NCBI GenBank assembly: GCA_028287545.1
Contig: JAQBPL010000275.1
Span: 1-8,313, forward strand
Source: Vulcanimicrobiota bacterium
Lineage (GTDB): Bacteria > Eremiobacterota > Eremiobacteria > Baltobacterales > Baltobacteraceae
Direction: 5' to 3'
DNA: 8,313 bases
A model generated the notes under the pieces. It had not been told where the DNA came from and did no database searches. It saw nothing but the letters and a program-made list of their open reading frames with translations. Below, one piece after another: positions 1-6,175 of the stretch. Numbering within the stretch: position 1 is the first letter of the stretch; the number at the start of each line of letters is the position of its first letter. The position numbers and the translations under genes were made by a program.

Positions 1-1
1 G

Positions 2-139
2 ATCGCCAACGGCGTGAGCTTCGGCGTGATCTCGTATGCCGCGATCAAACTCCTGGGCGGCCGCGCCAGAGAAGTACACCCGCTCCTCTACGCCGTCGCC
101 GCCCTCCTCGTCATCCGCTACATCTGGCTCGGCGGCTAA
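2..139 (+). CDS. C-terminal end of AzgA-type (NCS2) purine permease, 5' truncated by window
   Basis: Reading frame 2 is open from the window edge to TAA at 137-139 and gives the last 45 residues of a membrane protein. It begins IANGVSFGVISYAAIKLLGG, then an AREVHPLLY segment, and ends in a hydrophobic helix finishing IRYIWLGG. The pattern IANG-x-FG-x-ISY, KLL-x-GR and EVHP-x-LY followed by a last transmembrane helix is the conserved C-terminus of the AzgA branch of nucleobase:cation symporters, which import adenine, guanine or hypoxanthine across the inner membrane. The assignment rests on this tail only; exact substrate cannot be judged. The gene is followed by a 206-base non-coding gap, so it is probably not co-transcribed with the esterase gene downstream without a separate promoter. 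Confidence 0.75.
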   Translation: MANGVSFGVISYAAIKLLGGRAREVHPLLYAVAALLVIRYIWLGG

Positions 140-148
140 CGTTCGTTT

Positions 149-178
149 TGTCATGCTGAGGTCAATTGTCATGCTGAG
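149..178 (+). repeat. 12-bp direct repeat TGTCATGCTGAG, two copies 18 bp apart
   Basis: TGTCATGCTGAG occurs at 149-160 and again at 167-178. The second copy is the outer end of the larger palindromic element at 167-234; the first looks like a stub of the same arm. This suggests a partial duplication or the remnant of an adjacent element copy. Confidence 0.7.
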
Positions 179-234
179 CCTGTCGAAGCATGGGCCACGA
201 TCGTGGCTCACCCTTAGACAGGCTCAGGGTGACA
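167..234. repeat. Imperfect palindromic intergenic repeat (REP-like, LSLSK/RQAQGD type)
   Basis: The left arm TGTCATGCTGAGCCTGTCGAAG (in part) pairs with the right arm CTTAGACAGGCTCAGGGTGACA: in the outer 26 bases of each side about five positions differ. The centre holds a perfect 14-base palindrome GCCACGATCGTGGC at 194-207. The whole element can therefore fold as one long hairpin in either strand. The core words GAGCCTGTCGAAG and GACAGGCTCAGGGTGACA are familiar from interspersed repeats in many GC-rich environmental genomes, where they produce spurious peptides containing LSLSK and RQAQGD; such a peptide is readable here on both strands. It lies just past the permease stop codon, the usual location for REP-like elements, and could act as a transcription attenuator or mRNA 3' end. 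Copy number in this genome cannot be seen from one window. Confidence 0.7.
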
Positions 235-345
235 TAGAAATCTCGCGCTGACGGGCGCGGGCAACTACACCCTTTCGGGTGAGGGAAAGTTGCCGAGATC
301 GGTGGATTCAGGCGAAACAAAGTTTCATTTCGTCTGGGGGTTTCC
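235..345 (+). other. Leader of the esterase gene with competing stem-loops; no known riboswitch recognised
   Basis: Non-coding stretch between the palindromic repeat and the GTG start at 346. Visible structures: outer stem GCAACT 261-266 with AGTTGC 288-293, enclosing a perfect 5-bp hairpin CACCC-TTTC-GGGTG at 268-281; an alternative stem CTTTC 272-276 with GAAAG 285-289 that excludes the first two; a perfect GAAAC-AAA-GTTTC hairpin at 314-326; and a rival pairing AGGCGAAA 310-317 with TTTCGTCT 328-335, with one G-T pair. Alternative folds in a leader can indicate regulation, but short stems also arise by chance in GC-rich DNA. I compared it by eye with the common riboswitch consensuses (c-di-GMP-I, glycine, SAM, TPP, fluoride, ykkC) and saw no match. 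A promoter was not identifiable. Confidence 0.35.
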
Positions 346-1392
346 GTGGTGCACCGCCGATCGATTGTCCTATTTGCGCTCGCCGTTCTCGCCGCGGGGT
401 GCGGCGGGGCTGGGGCAGGGGCCGTCGCCCCACCAACTACCGCCTCCCAGAACGTGGTGCGCGAGGTCCAGAGCGTGCGCCTGGGGACGTACACGCTGGA
501 CCGTTCGAAGACGATGGTCGCCGGGATCTCTGCCGGCGGCTACATGGCGACGCAGCTCCAGGTCGCGTATTCCAAGACCTTCCACGGTGCGGCGATCTTC
601 GCCGGCGGCCCGTACTACTGCGCGCAAGACAACGCCTACATCGCGCTCAACGACTGCACGAAGAACTACTACTCGACCAACGTCCCGCTGCTCGAGACGG
701 ACACCGACAACACGGCCTATTACGGATACATCGATCCCACGTCGTACTTGAGCGGTCAGAAAGCCTGGCTCTTCAGCGGCACCAATGACACGACGGTCTA
801 CCAAAGCGTCGTGCGCGACTTGCAGACGTATCTCACGCACTACGGCGTCACCGTTACGACGAACTTCACGACCGCCGCCGGTCACGGATGGATCACGCCC
901 GACGCGACGGCCGCGTGCGGCGCCACCGCGTCCCCGTTCCTGAACAACTGCGGCTTCGACGCCGAGCAGACGTTCTTGACGACGCTGTACGGAACGCTCG
1001 CGGCGCGCAACGGGGGCACCCTCGGCGGCACGTTGCAAACCTTCAACCAGAACGAGTTCTTGCCGGGCGGCAGCGCCGCGGCGTATTCGATGGATGCGAA
1101 CGGCTACGTCTTCGTTCCGTCCGCCTGCGCTTCGGGCTCGACCTGTAAGGTGCTGGTAGCGCTGCACGGCTGCGCGCAGGGATACCAGCAAGTCGGCAAC
1201 GCGTTCGTGACCAAATCAGGCATCAACGAATGGGCCGACACGAACAACATCATCGTCCTCTACCCGCAGGCCATCGAGACCGGCTACAACCCGAACGGCT
1301 GCTGGGACTGGTACGGCTACAACAGCACCGACTACGCGGCGAAATCCGGCCCGCAGATGGCCGCGATCTACGCGATGGTCCAGCGCCTGTAG
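346..1392 (+). CDS. PHB depolymerase family esterase, type II catalytic domain, predicted lipoprotein
   Basis: 348 residues from a GTG start preceded by a G-rich stretch (CTGGGGG, 334-340); the GTG at 349 is an alternative. The N-terminus has MVHRR, a hydrophobic run and LAAGC ending at Cys19, which fits a lipoprotein signal, followed by a Gly/Ala linker. The catalytic order is nucleophile first: GISAGG (Ser62), then SGTNDT (Asp148), then AAGHGW (His180), and only afterwards the oxyanion-hole block VALHGC (His274). That is the circularly permuted type II arrangement of short-chain PHA depolymerases. The C-terminal block with NGCWDWYGY and GPQMAAIYAMV is typical of the family. Eight cysteines besides Cys19 (92, 104, 191, 202, 261, 267, 276, 319) could form four disulfides, as expected outside the cytoplasm. 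No separate C-terminal substrate-binding domain is present. It probably hydrolyses polyhydroxyalkanoate oligomers or related esters on the cell surface; the natural substrate is inferred only. Confidence 0.88.
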   Translation: MVHRRSIVLFALAVLAAGCGGAGAGAVAPPTTASQNVVREVQSVRLGTYTLDRSKTMVAGISAGGYMATQLQVAYSKTFHGAAIFAGGPYYCAQDNAYIALNDCTKNYYSTNVPLLETDTDNTAYYGYIDPTSYLSGQKAWLFSGTNDTTVYQSVVRDLQTYLTHYGVTVTTNFTTAAGHGWITPDATAACGATASPFLNNCGFDAEQTFLTTLYGTLAARNGGTLGGTLQTFNQNEFLPGGSAAAYSMDANGYVFVPSACASGSTCKVLVALHGCAQGYQQVGNAFVTKSGINEWADTNNIIVLYPQAIETGYNPNGCWDWYGYNSTDYAAKSGPQMAAIYAMVQRL

Positions 1393-1395
1393 GAC

Positions 1396-1440
1396 GCCGC
1401 CGCGAGAGGGCGGCCCGAGCTGCGCCCGGTTACGGGTGCA
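1396..1440. terminator. Two adjacent hairpins at the convergent gene ends, possible bidirectional terminator
   Basis: The first hairpin pairs GCCGCC 1396-1401 with GGCGGC 1409-1414 around a 7-base loop. The second is an 8-bp stem, TGCGCCCG 1421-1428 with CGGGTGCA 1433-1440 around GTTA, with one G-T pair; its loop carries the stop codon of the minus-strand YdeI-like gene. Neither is followed by a T-run on either strand, so a canonical intrinsic terminator is not shown, but the position between two converging genes fits a transcript-end role. Confidence 0.4.
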
Positions 1441-2008
1441 GCTTCTCATGCCGTGACAGCATTTCGATGAACTGCTGAAGACGCTTGAAACGCGTCTCGG
1501 GCTTTTTCGCGGTCTGGAGTCTGAAGAGAACGGCGTACCGATTGCGAGCATCAAGGTTGGCAAAGAATGCCTTGGCTCGTTTGTTCGCATCGAGTGCCGC
1601 CTGCAGGTCCGGCGGCACCGCGGCAGTGCTCGCCGAGTCGTAGGCGGCTTTCCATCGTCCGTCGCTCTTGGCGCGTTCGATTTCCTCAAATCCGGCCGGC
1701 TCCATGCGCCCCTCTTGGATCAGTTTCAACGCTTTCTCGCGGTTGATCTTCGACCAGAGGCTCTTAGCCGAGCGCGGTGTGAATCGCTGAAGCCAATGAT
1801 GCTCGCTATCGCCCTTCTTTTGGCCGTCTATCCATCCGTAGCACAGGGCAACGTCGAGTGCTTCGGCATAGGTAACAGATCGTTGGTCGGAACCCCGCTT
1901 GGCTAGGCGCAGCCAAACACCGGTCGAACTCGCGCAGTGCGCGGCGAGCCATGCAGCCCACTCTCCCTGCGACGCGAAGGGCATCGGTGCATCGCTCGAA
2001 ATTGCCAT
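1430..2008 (-). CDS. YdeI/OmpD-associated (OmdA) family protein
   Basis: 192 residues, the usual family length. Recognisable blocks in order: FASQGEWAAWLAAH (11-24), GVWLRLAKRGS (30-40), the signature SVTYAEALDVALCYGWIDGQ (44-63), WLQRFTPRSAKSLWSKIN (72-89), GRMEPAGFEEIERAKSDGRW (100-119), and a C-terminal section with FFANLDARNRYAVLFRLQTAKKPETR (148-173) ending EKLHP. This matches the bacteriocin-protection YdeI/OmpD-associated family, cytoplasmic proteins with no signal peptide and poorly known biochemistry; the link to antimicrobial resistance is known only from the family name and relatives. The start is uncertain: ATG at 2008 or Met9 (1984); neither has a clear Shine-Dalgarno. Composition is unusual: two 60-base lines counted inside the gene have 33 and 35 G+C, against 43 in a line of the homoserine dehydrogenase gene, so recent acquisition is possible. 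Confidence 0.88.
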   Translation of the reverse strand: MAISSDAPMPFASQGEWAAWLAAHCASSTGVWLRLAKRGSDQRSVTYAEALDVALCYGWIDGQKKGDSEHHWLQRFTPRSAKSLWSKINREKALKLIQEGRMEPAGFEEIERAKSDGRWKAAYDSASTAAVPPDLQAALDANKRAKAFFANLDARNRYAVLFRLQTAKKPETRFKRLQQFIEMLSRHEKLHP

Positions 2009-2040
2009 GACGTCTCACGCGGGTTCGTTGCGGAAACACA

Positions 2041-2068
2041 CGAGCCCCCGCCCGTGGGCGAGGGCTCG
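2041..2068 (-). terminator. Rho-independent-type terminator of the aldo/keto reductase gene
   Basis: CGAGCCC (2041-2047) pairs exactly with GGGCTCG (2062-2068), and after a single mismatch the inner bases continue pairing (CGCCCG with TGGGCG, including one G-T), nearly closing the loop. Read on the minus strand, it lies about 32 bases past the reductase stop and is followed by TGTGTTTCC, a moderately T-rich tail; on the plus strand the following bases are not T-rich. It should separate the reductase transcript from the YdeI-like gene that starts at 2008. Confidence 0.65.
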
Positions 2069-2099
2069 ATCCGGTTCGCACTCCGCCGGCTCGGCGCGC

Positions 2100-3080
2100 T
2101 CAGCGCTGGATGCTCGCCATCCCCGCCGCGTTGTAGCGGTCGCCGCCGACGCGGTCAGCGAGTCCCTCGAGGCGGCGCAGGTCGTCTTCGTCGAGCCGCA
2201 CCTTGAGAGCGCCCGCGTTCTCGTCGACGCGCGCGGCCTTCGTCGTCCCCGGGATCGGGACGAGGTCCTCGCCGCGGCTGAACACCCAGGCCAGCGCGAC
2301 TTGGGCCGGGGTTGCGCCGTGCTTCGCGGCGACGCTGCGCACGATCTCGACGATCGCGGCGTTGCGCTCGCCGTTCTCCAGTGCGAAGCGCGGATGGTTG
2401 CGGCGAAGGTCGCTTTCCGAGAGCGTCTCGCCGTTCACGGTCCCGGTCAGGAAGCCGCGGCCGAGCGGGCTGTAGGGGACGAAGCCGATGCCGAGCTCGC
2501 GGACCGTCGGAAGCACCGTGTCCTCGACGTCGCGCGACCACAGCGAGTACTCGCTCTGCACGGCGGCGATGGGGTGCGTCGCGTGGGCGCGCCGAATCGT
2601 GGCGGCCGACGCCTCGGAGAGGCCCAGGTGGCGCACTTTGCCTTGGGCGACCGCTTCGGCCATCGCGCCGACCGTCTCTTCGATCGGCACCTTCGGGTCG
2701 ACGCGGTGCTGGTACCAGAGGTCGACGTAGTCGACGCCGAGGCGCTTGAGGGAGCCTTCCAGGGCGCGTTTTGCATTGGCGGGCGAGCTGTCGGCCCCGG
2801 TTTGCCGCGTCCCGTCGAAAGCGAAGCCGAACTTGGTTGCGAGCTGGACCTGGTCGCGCCGTCCGGCGATTGCGGCGCCGACGACCTCCTCGTTGCGGAA
2901 CGGCCCGTACATCTCGGCCGTGTCGATCATCGTGATCCCGAGATCGAGCGCCCGGCGGATCGCCTCGGTGCCCGACTCCTCGGCCGGCGACCCGTAGGCA
3001 AAGGAGATACCCATGCTGCCAAACCCGAGCGCTGAGGTCTCCAGGGTGCCCAAACGGCGTCGTGGGATGGTTATTGTCAT
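2100..3080 (-). CDS. Aldo/keto reductase, AKR13-like
   Basis: 326-residue soluble NADPH-type aldo/keto reductase with a TIM-barrel pattern and full family length. It starts RRRLGTLETSALGFGSMG. The catalytic tetrad is intact: Asp53 and Tyr58 in MIDTAEMYG, Lys83 in LATKFG, and His125 in DLWYQHRVDP, a segment characteristic of the AKR13 (YakC-like) branch. Also present are GLSEAS (153-158), VQSEYSLWSR (174-183), PYSPLGRGFLTG (202-213), the cofactor-binding VPIPGTTK near the C-terminus, and the terminal RYNAAGMASIQR. It would reduce aldehydes or ketones in the cytoplasm; the natural substrate is unknown. ATG at 3080 has no Shine-Dalgarno upstream. Divergent from the XRE regulator 69 bases away, a recurring pairing that suggests the regulator controls this gene. 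A terminator hairpin follows at 2041-2068. Confidence 0.93.
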   Translation of the reverse strand: MTITIPRRRLGTLETSALGFGSMGISFAYGSPAEESGTEAIRRALDLGITMIDTAEMYGPFRNEEVVGAAIAGRRDQVQLATKFGFAFDGTRQTGADSSPANAKRALEGSLKRLGVDYVDLWYQHRVDPKVPIEETVGAMAEAVAQGKVRHLGLSEASAATIRRAHATHPIAAVQSEYSLWSRDVEDTVLPTVRELGIGFVPYSPLGRGFLTGTVNGETLSESDLRRNHPRFALENGERNAAIVEIVRSVAAKHGATPAQVALAWVFSRGEDLVPIPGTTKAARVDENAGALKVRLDEDDLRRLEGLADRVGGDRYNAAGMASIQR

Positions 3081-3149
3081 GGGTTAGTTGTACAGCGCGG
3101 CAGCTCGCGCAACCAGACCCGGCGCGATGGTATCACCGTCACTAGTACG
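3081..3149. promoter_or_regulatory. Divergent control region between reductase and regulator; weak leaderless promoter candidate for the reductase
   Basis: Only 69 bases separate two divergent start codons, so both promoters and any operator must lie here. On the minus strand TGGTTG (3115-3110), a 17-base spacer and TACAAC (3092-3087) form a weak -35/-10 pair; the -10 ends 6 bases before the ATG at 3080, so transcription would start at about the start codon. Neither gene has a recognisable Shine-Dalgarno sequence, which fits leaderless messages. The palindrome ACTAGT sits at 3141-3146 close to the regulator start. No convincing long operator dyad was found. Confidence 0.3.
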
Positions 3150-3983
3150 ATGGATGCCGACACACGACGAAGTGAAGTTCGCACGTTTCTCCGCGGTCGC
3201 CGGGCGCGCGTTCGCCCCCAGGATGTCGGTTTGCCCGCCGGCAGCAGGCGCCGCGTCCCCGGACTCCGCCGCGAGGAGGTTGCCGCGCTGGCGGGCGTCG
3301 GCGTCACCTGGTACACGATGTTCGAGAACGGCACCGCGGAGCACGTTTCGCGGGAGGTCGTCGACAGCGTGGCTCGCGCGCTACGCCTCGACAACAGTGA
3401 ACGGGAGCACTTGCGCCGGCTCGCGGGCGGCGACACGAGCACCAGCGGCAGCACGGCGGTCGACCCGCTGGTGCAGGACGCGCTCGACGGCTGGATCACG
3501 GCGCCGGCGTACGTCGCGACTGCCGGCTGGGACGTGATCGCCTGGAACGAGGCGTTCGCGCTCGTGTGGGGCGTCGGGCCGCCGGGCAGCGCGCCGTTCA
3601 ACATGGTGCTGCGGCACTTCGGCGACCCGGCGGCGTACGCACTGCACGGCGAGCGCTGGGAGGCGTTCGCGCGGTCGCTCGTCGCGATGATGCGGGTCGG
3701 CTACGCGACGCGGCACGACGACCCGCGCTTCGCCGCGGTGATGGAGACGCTGCGCCGCGATCCCGAGTTCGTCGCGCTCTGGGAGCGTCAGGAAGTCCTC
3801 GATCCGCTGGCCACGACCGCCGCCGAGATCGACTCGCCGGGCGTCGGTCGTTTCGCGTACCGCGTCCTCAACCTGACGCTGCCCGCGATCGGACAGGCGC
3901 TGATCGTTCAGGTGCCGGAAACGGAGAGCGCCGCGCGTCTGGACGCGGCGCTTTCGCAACGCAAACGCCGCGCGGCCGTCTAG
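3150..3983 (+). CDS. XRE-family regulator with MmyB-like ligand-binding domain
   Basis: 277 residues. Residues 6-92 are the helix-turn-helix part: RRSEVRTFLRGRRARV, then GLPAGSRRRVPGLRREEVAALAGVGVTWYTMFENG (28-61), with recognition helix around 50-59, and a closing helix SREVVDSVARALRLDNSEREHLRRLA. Residues about 105-265 form the MmyB-like transcription-regulator ligand-binding domain (PAS-like fold; fatty acid ligands have been reported for relatives, as I recall), with GWDVIAWNEAFALVWG (126-141) and RHDDPRFAAVMETLRRDPEFVALW (188-211). Length and architecture are standard. It is transcribed away from the aldo/keto reductase gene, so it likely senses a small hydrophobic molecule and controls that gene and itself; this is inference from context. 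The ATG at 3150 lacks an obvious ribosome-binding site. Its stop is one base from the stop of the converging homoserine dehydrogenase gene. Confidence 0.9.
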   Translation: MDADTRRSEVRTFLRGRRARVRPQDVGLPAGSRRRVPGLRREEVAALAGVGVTWYTMFENGTAEHVSREVVDSVARALRLDNSEREHLRRLAGGDTSTSGSTAVDPLVQDALDGWITAPAYVATAGWDVIAWNEAFALVWGVGPPGSAPFNMVLRHFGDPAAYALHGERWEAFARSLVAMMRVGYATRHDDPRFAAVMETLRRDPEFVALWERQEVLDPLATTAAEIDSPGVGRFAYRVLNLTLPAIGQALIVQVPETESAARLDAALSQRKRRAAV

Positions 3984-3984
3984 C

Positions 3985-5295
3985 CTAGTCCAGGTCCTCG
4001 CGGCGCAGGCGGGTGAACTCGCGCCGGACCGCGGGGAGCTTGACGACCTTCGCCATCGCGGCGTCGAAGTCGCGTTCGCGCGTGCGATGGGTGAGGATCA
4101 CGATGTCCGTCTCGCCTTCCGCATCGCCGGGACCTTGCTGGAGCATCGCGTCGATCGAGATCCCGGAATCGGCCAGCGTTCGCGCGAGGTCGGCCAAGAC
4201 GCCGACCTGATCGTGGACGCGCACGCGCAAGTAGTACGACGTCTCGACGTCGGCCATGGGCAGGATCTTGACGTCGCTGAGCGCGTCGGGTTGAAAGGCC
4301 AGATGCGGCACGCGCTCTTCCGGTTCCGCGCGCATGAGCCGGGTGACGTCGATGACGTCGGCGAGCACCGCCGACGCCGTTGGTTCCGAACCCGCACCCG
4401 CTCCGTAGTACAGCGTGACGCCCGCCGCGTCGCCCTTGACGAGGATCGCGTTCATCGCGCCGTCGACGCTGGCGATCAGCCGTTCCGCCGGGATCAGCGT
4501 CGGATGCACGCGCAGCTCGATGCCGGCCGGCGTGCGGCGCGTGATCCCGAGCAGCTTGATGCGGTAGCCGAGCTTCTCCGCGTAGGCGATGTCGCGATCG
4601 GTCAGCGCGGTGATCCCTTCGATGTACGCGTGGTCGAACTGCACCGGAATGCCGAACCCGATCGCGGAGAGCAGCGTGAGCTTGTGCGCCGCGTCGATCC
4701 CCTCGACGTCGAAGGTCGGATCGCTCTCGGCGTAGCCCAGCCGCTGCGCTTCGCGCAGGACGTCGGCGAACGGCAGGCCCTTCGAGCGCATTTCCGAGAG
4801 GATGAAGTTGCTCGTGCCGTTGACGATGCCGGCGATCCACTCGATCCGGTTCGCGGCAAGCCCTTCGCGCAGCACCTTGATCGTCGGGATGCAGCCGGAG
4901 ACCGCGCCTTCGAACGCGATCATCACGCCGCGCTTGGATGCCGCGGCGAAGATCTCGTTGCCGTGCAGCGCCAGGAGCGCTTTGTTCGCGGTGACGATGT
5001 GCTTGCCGTGTTCGATCGCCGCGAACACCGCGTCTTTGGCGACCCCGGTTCCGCCGATCACCTCGACGACGATGTCGACCTTGGGATCGGTGACCGCGCG
5101 AACCGCGTCGTCCACAATCGGGATGTCGGGCCCGACGATCGCCTGCGCGCGAGCCCGGTCGCGTGCCGCGACCCACGCGATCTCGATCCGCCGTCCGGCG
5201 CGGCGGGTGATCTCTTCGCGATTTCGTTCGAGGACGCGGAACGTTCCGCTGCCGACCGTGCCGATGCCTAAAAGGCCGATTCTTACCGGATCCAT
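3985..5295 (-). CDS. hom: Homoserine dehydrogenase with C-terminal ACT domain
   Basis: Catalyses NAD(P)H-dependent reduction of aspartate semialdehyde to homoserine, the branch step to threonine, methionine and isoleucine; cytoplasmic. 436 residues from ATG at 5295, chosen because the Rossmann motif GIGTVG (10-15) then sits at the usual N-terminal position and GGAAAG lies 10 bases upstream; the open frame extends 21 codons further but without family similarity. Visible residues: Asn104-Lys105 in TANKALL, and the active-site block YAESDPTFDVEGIDAAHK with Glu190, Asp196, Asp201 and Lys205, which align with the yeast enzyme's 208, 214, 219 and 223. VNGTSNFIL (159-167) is conserved. Residues about 353-430 (YYLRVRVHDQVGVLADLARTL) form an ACT domain, suggesting feedback control by threonine or another amino acid. 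It stands alone here, without thrB, thrC or aspartokinase next to it. Confidence 0.97.
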   Translation of the reverse strand: MDPVRIGLLGIGTVGSGTFRVLERNREEITRRAGRRIEIAWVAARDRARAQAIVGPDIPIVDDAVRAVTDPKVDIVVEVIGGTGVAKDAVFAAIEHGKHIVTANKALLALHGNEIFAAASKRGVMIAFEGAVSGCIPTIKVLREGLAANRIEWIAGIVNGTSNFILSEMRSKGLPFADVLREAQRLGYAESDPTFDVEGIDAAHKLTLLSAIGFGIPVQFDHAYIEGITALTDRDIAYAEKLGYRIKLLGITRRTPAGIELRVHPTLIPAERLIASVDGAMNAILVKGDAAGVTLYYGAGAGSEPTASAVLADVIDVTRLMRAEPEERVPHLAFQPDALSDVKILPMADVETSYYLRVRVHDQVGVLADLARTLADSGISIDAMLQQGPGDAEGETDIVILTHRTRERDFDAAMAKVVKLPAVRREFTRLRREDLD

Positions 5296-5333
5296 GGATG
5301 GTGACTTTCCGCCCGATGCGCTTGGCTTCATTC

Positions 5334-5346
5334 CGATGTACCATCG
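5334..5346. promoter_or_regulatory. Small inverted repeat CGATG-TAC-CATCG between divergent genes
   Basis: A perfect 5-bp dyad with a 3-base spacer lies in the 82-base gap between the hom start (5295) and the AhpD-like start (5378). A second, 10-bp palindrome ATCCATGGAT (5290-5299) overlaps the hom start codon. Either could be an operator, but short dyads are common by chance, and I could not place a convincing promoter around them. Confidence 0.25.
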
Positions 5347-5377
5347 AGTCCCGCTCACGCTGTGAAAGGAACCACCG

Positions 5378-5707
5378 ATGGCCGACTATTCCGAACATGC
5401 CGATCTCGCGAAGCTCCGCGACCTCGGCCAGCTCGCTCCGGTCGAATTCAAGGGATTCGTCGCGCTCGATTCGATCGTCGGACGCACCGACGGCGCGATC
5501 CCGCAAAAATATCGCGAGCTGATTGCCCTCGGCGTCGCCTTCACGACGCAATGCCCGTATTGCCTGGACGTTCACACCGGGAACGCCAAAGCCGCCGGAG
5601 CGACCCGCGAGGAAGTCGCCGAGACGGCGCTCATCGCCGCCGCGCTGCGCGCCGGCGCCGCCGTGACGCACGGAGCGCTGGCGCTCAAACTCTTCGACGG
5701 CCACTAA
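5378..5707 (+). CDS. AhpD-like / carboxymuconolactone decarboxylase family protein
   Basis: 109 residues, typical of the short AhpD-like members. The redox signature CPYCLDVH gives Cys59, Cys62 and His66, preceded by PQKYRELIALGVAF with Glu47, the arrangement associated with alkylhydroperoxidase-type thiol chemistry in AhpD. The C-terminal half (REEVAETALIAAALRAGAAVTHGALAL) is the conserved helix pair. It is likely a cytoplasmic antioxidant or thiol-disulfide protein; true carboxymuconolactone decarboxylases lack the CxxC pair, so that activity is unlikely. Start is well supported: AAAGGA at 5365-5370, 7 bases before ATG. It is divergent from hom and co-directional with the cytochrome c gene 60 bases downstream, possibly in one transcript. 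Confidence 0.9.
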   Translation: MADYSEHADLAKLRDLGQLAPVEFKGFVALDSIVGRTDGAIPQKYRELIALGVAFTTQCPYCLDVHTGNAKAAGATREEVAETALIAAALRAGAAVTHGALALKLFDGH

Positions 5708-5767
5708 CGGCGGAGCGGGCGCCGAGCCAGGGATGCGGTTTCGGATTAGGAAATTTCGAAGCCTCGT

Positions 5768-6169
5768 ATGCTTTTGCTCGTTCGCGCCGTTTCGATCGCC
5801 TTCGGCGTCGTGCTCGTCGCCGGCGCCTGCCGGTCGGCGAGCGCGACGGGAACGACGGCTGCGTACTACACCGCCGCGCAGGCAGCGGCGGGCGCGAAGC
5901 TCTACGGAGCGCGCTGCAGCGCCTGTCACGGCGTGAAGCTGCAGGGCATCAGCGCTCCGGCGCTGCGCGCGAGCGCGTACGCGACGGCGCAGAGCGTCTC
6001 GGAAGTCTACAAGTTCATAGTCGAGACGATGCCGATGGGGCAGCCCGGCACGCTCACACCGAGCGAGTACGTCGCGGTCCTGGCATACCTGCTGCGCGAG
6101 AACGGCTTCCGTGCCGGCGCCACGCCGCTGACAGGCGCCGTCGCGAAGCGGATCACCGCGCGCTACTAA
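5768..6169 (+). CDS. Small monohaem cytochrome c, exported, possible lipoprotein
   Basis: 133 residues. The N-terminus MLLLVRAVSIAFGVVLVAGAC is a signal sequence; VAGAC ending at Cys21 resembles a lipobox, so the protein may be lipid-anchored, otherwise cleaved after SASA. The haem-attachment motif is CSACH (Cys50, Cys53, His54) within LYGARCSACHGVKLQG. The distal ligand is most likely Met88 in TMPMGQPG (Met90 is the alternative), followed by the conserved helix TPSEYVAVLAYLLRENGF. This is a class I cytochrome c fold, carrying one electron outside the cytoplasmic membrane; its partners are unknown. The start at 5768 has only a weak GAAG upstream, but an in-frame stop at 5747 leaves no better ATG or GTG. 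It may be co-transcribed with the AhpD-like gene. It ends 6 bases from the convergent CoxG-like gene. Confidence 0.9.
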   Translation: MLLLVRAVSIAFGVVLVAGACRSASATGTTAAYYTAAQAAAGAKLYGARCSACHGVKLQGISAPALRASAYATAQSVSEVYKFIVETMPMGQPGTLTPSEYVAVLAYLLRENGFRAGATPLTGAVAKRITARY

Positions 6170-6175
6170 TCCCCG

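Noticed and set aside
162..494. Small open frames in the 36-494 region, including peptides with LSLSK and RQAQGD
   Set aside because: They arise from translating the palindromic repeat and the antisense of the esterase N-terminus.
1899..3035. 378-codon open frame antisense to the aldo/keto reductase
   Set aside because: The minus-strand frame has a complete catalytic tetrad and family motifs; the plus-strand frame has none and also crosses the terminator hairpin.
4087..5271. 394-codon open frame antisense to hom
   Set aside because: Composition (Arg, Asp, Val and His rich) is that of an antisense shadow of a high-GC gene; no domain, no start signal.
3980..5929. Long open frame (649 codons) on the minus strand running through hom and beyond the AhpD-like gene
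   Set aside because: The product is Arg/Gly/Asp-rich low complexity, a shifted-frame shadow of homoserine dehydrogenase, whose motifs and ACT domain are unmistakable in the other frame.
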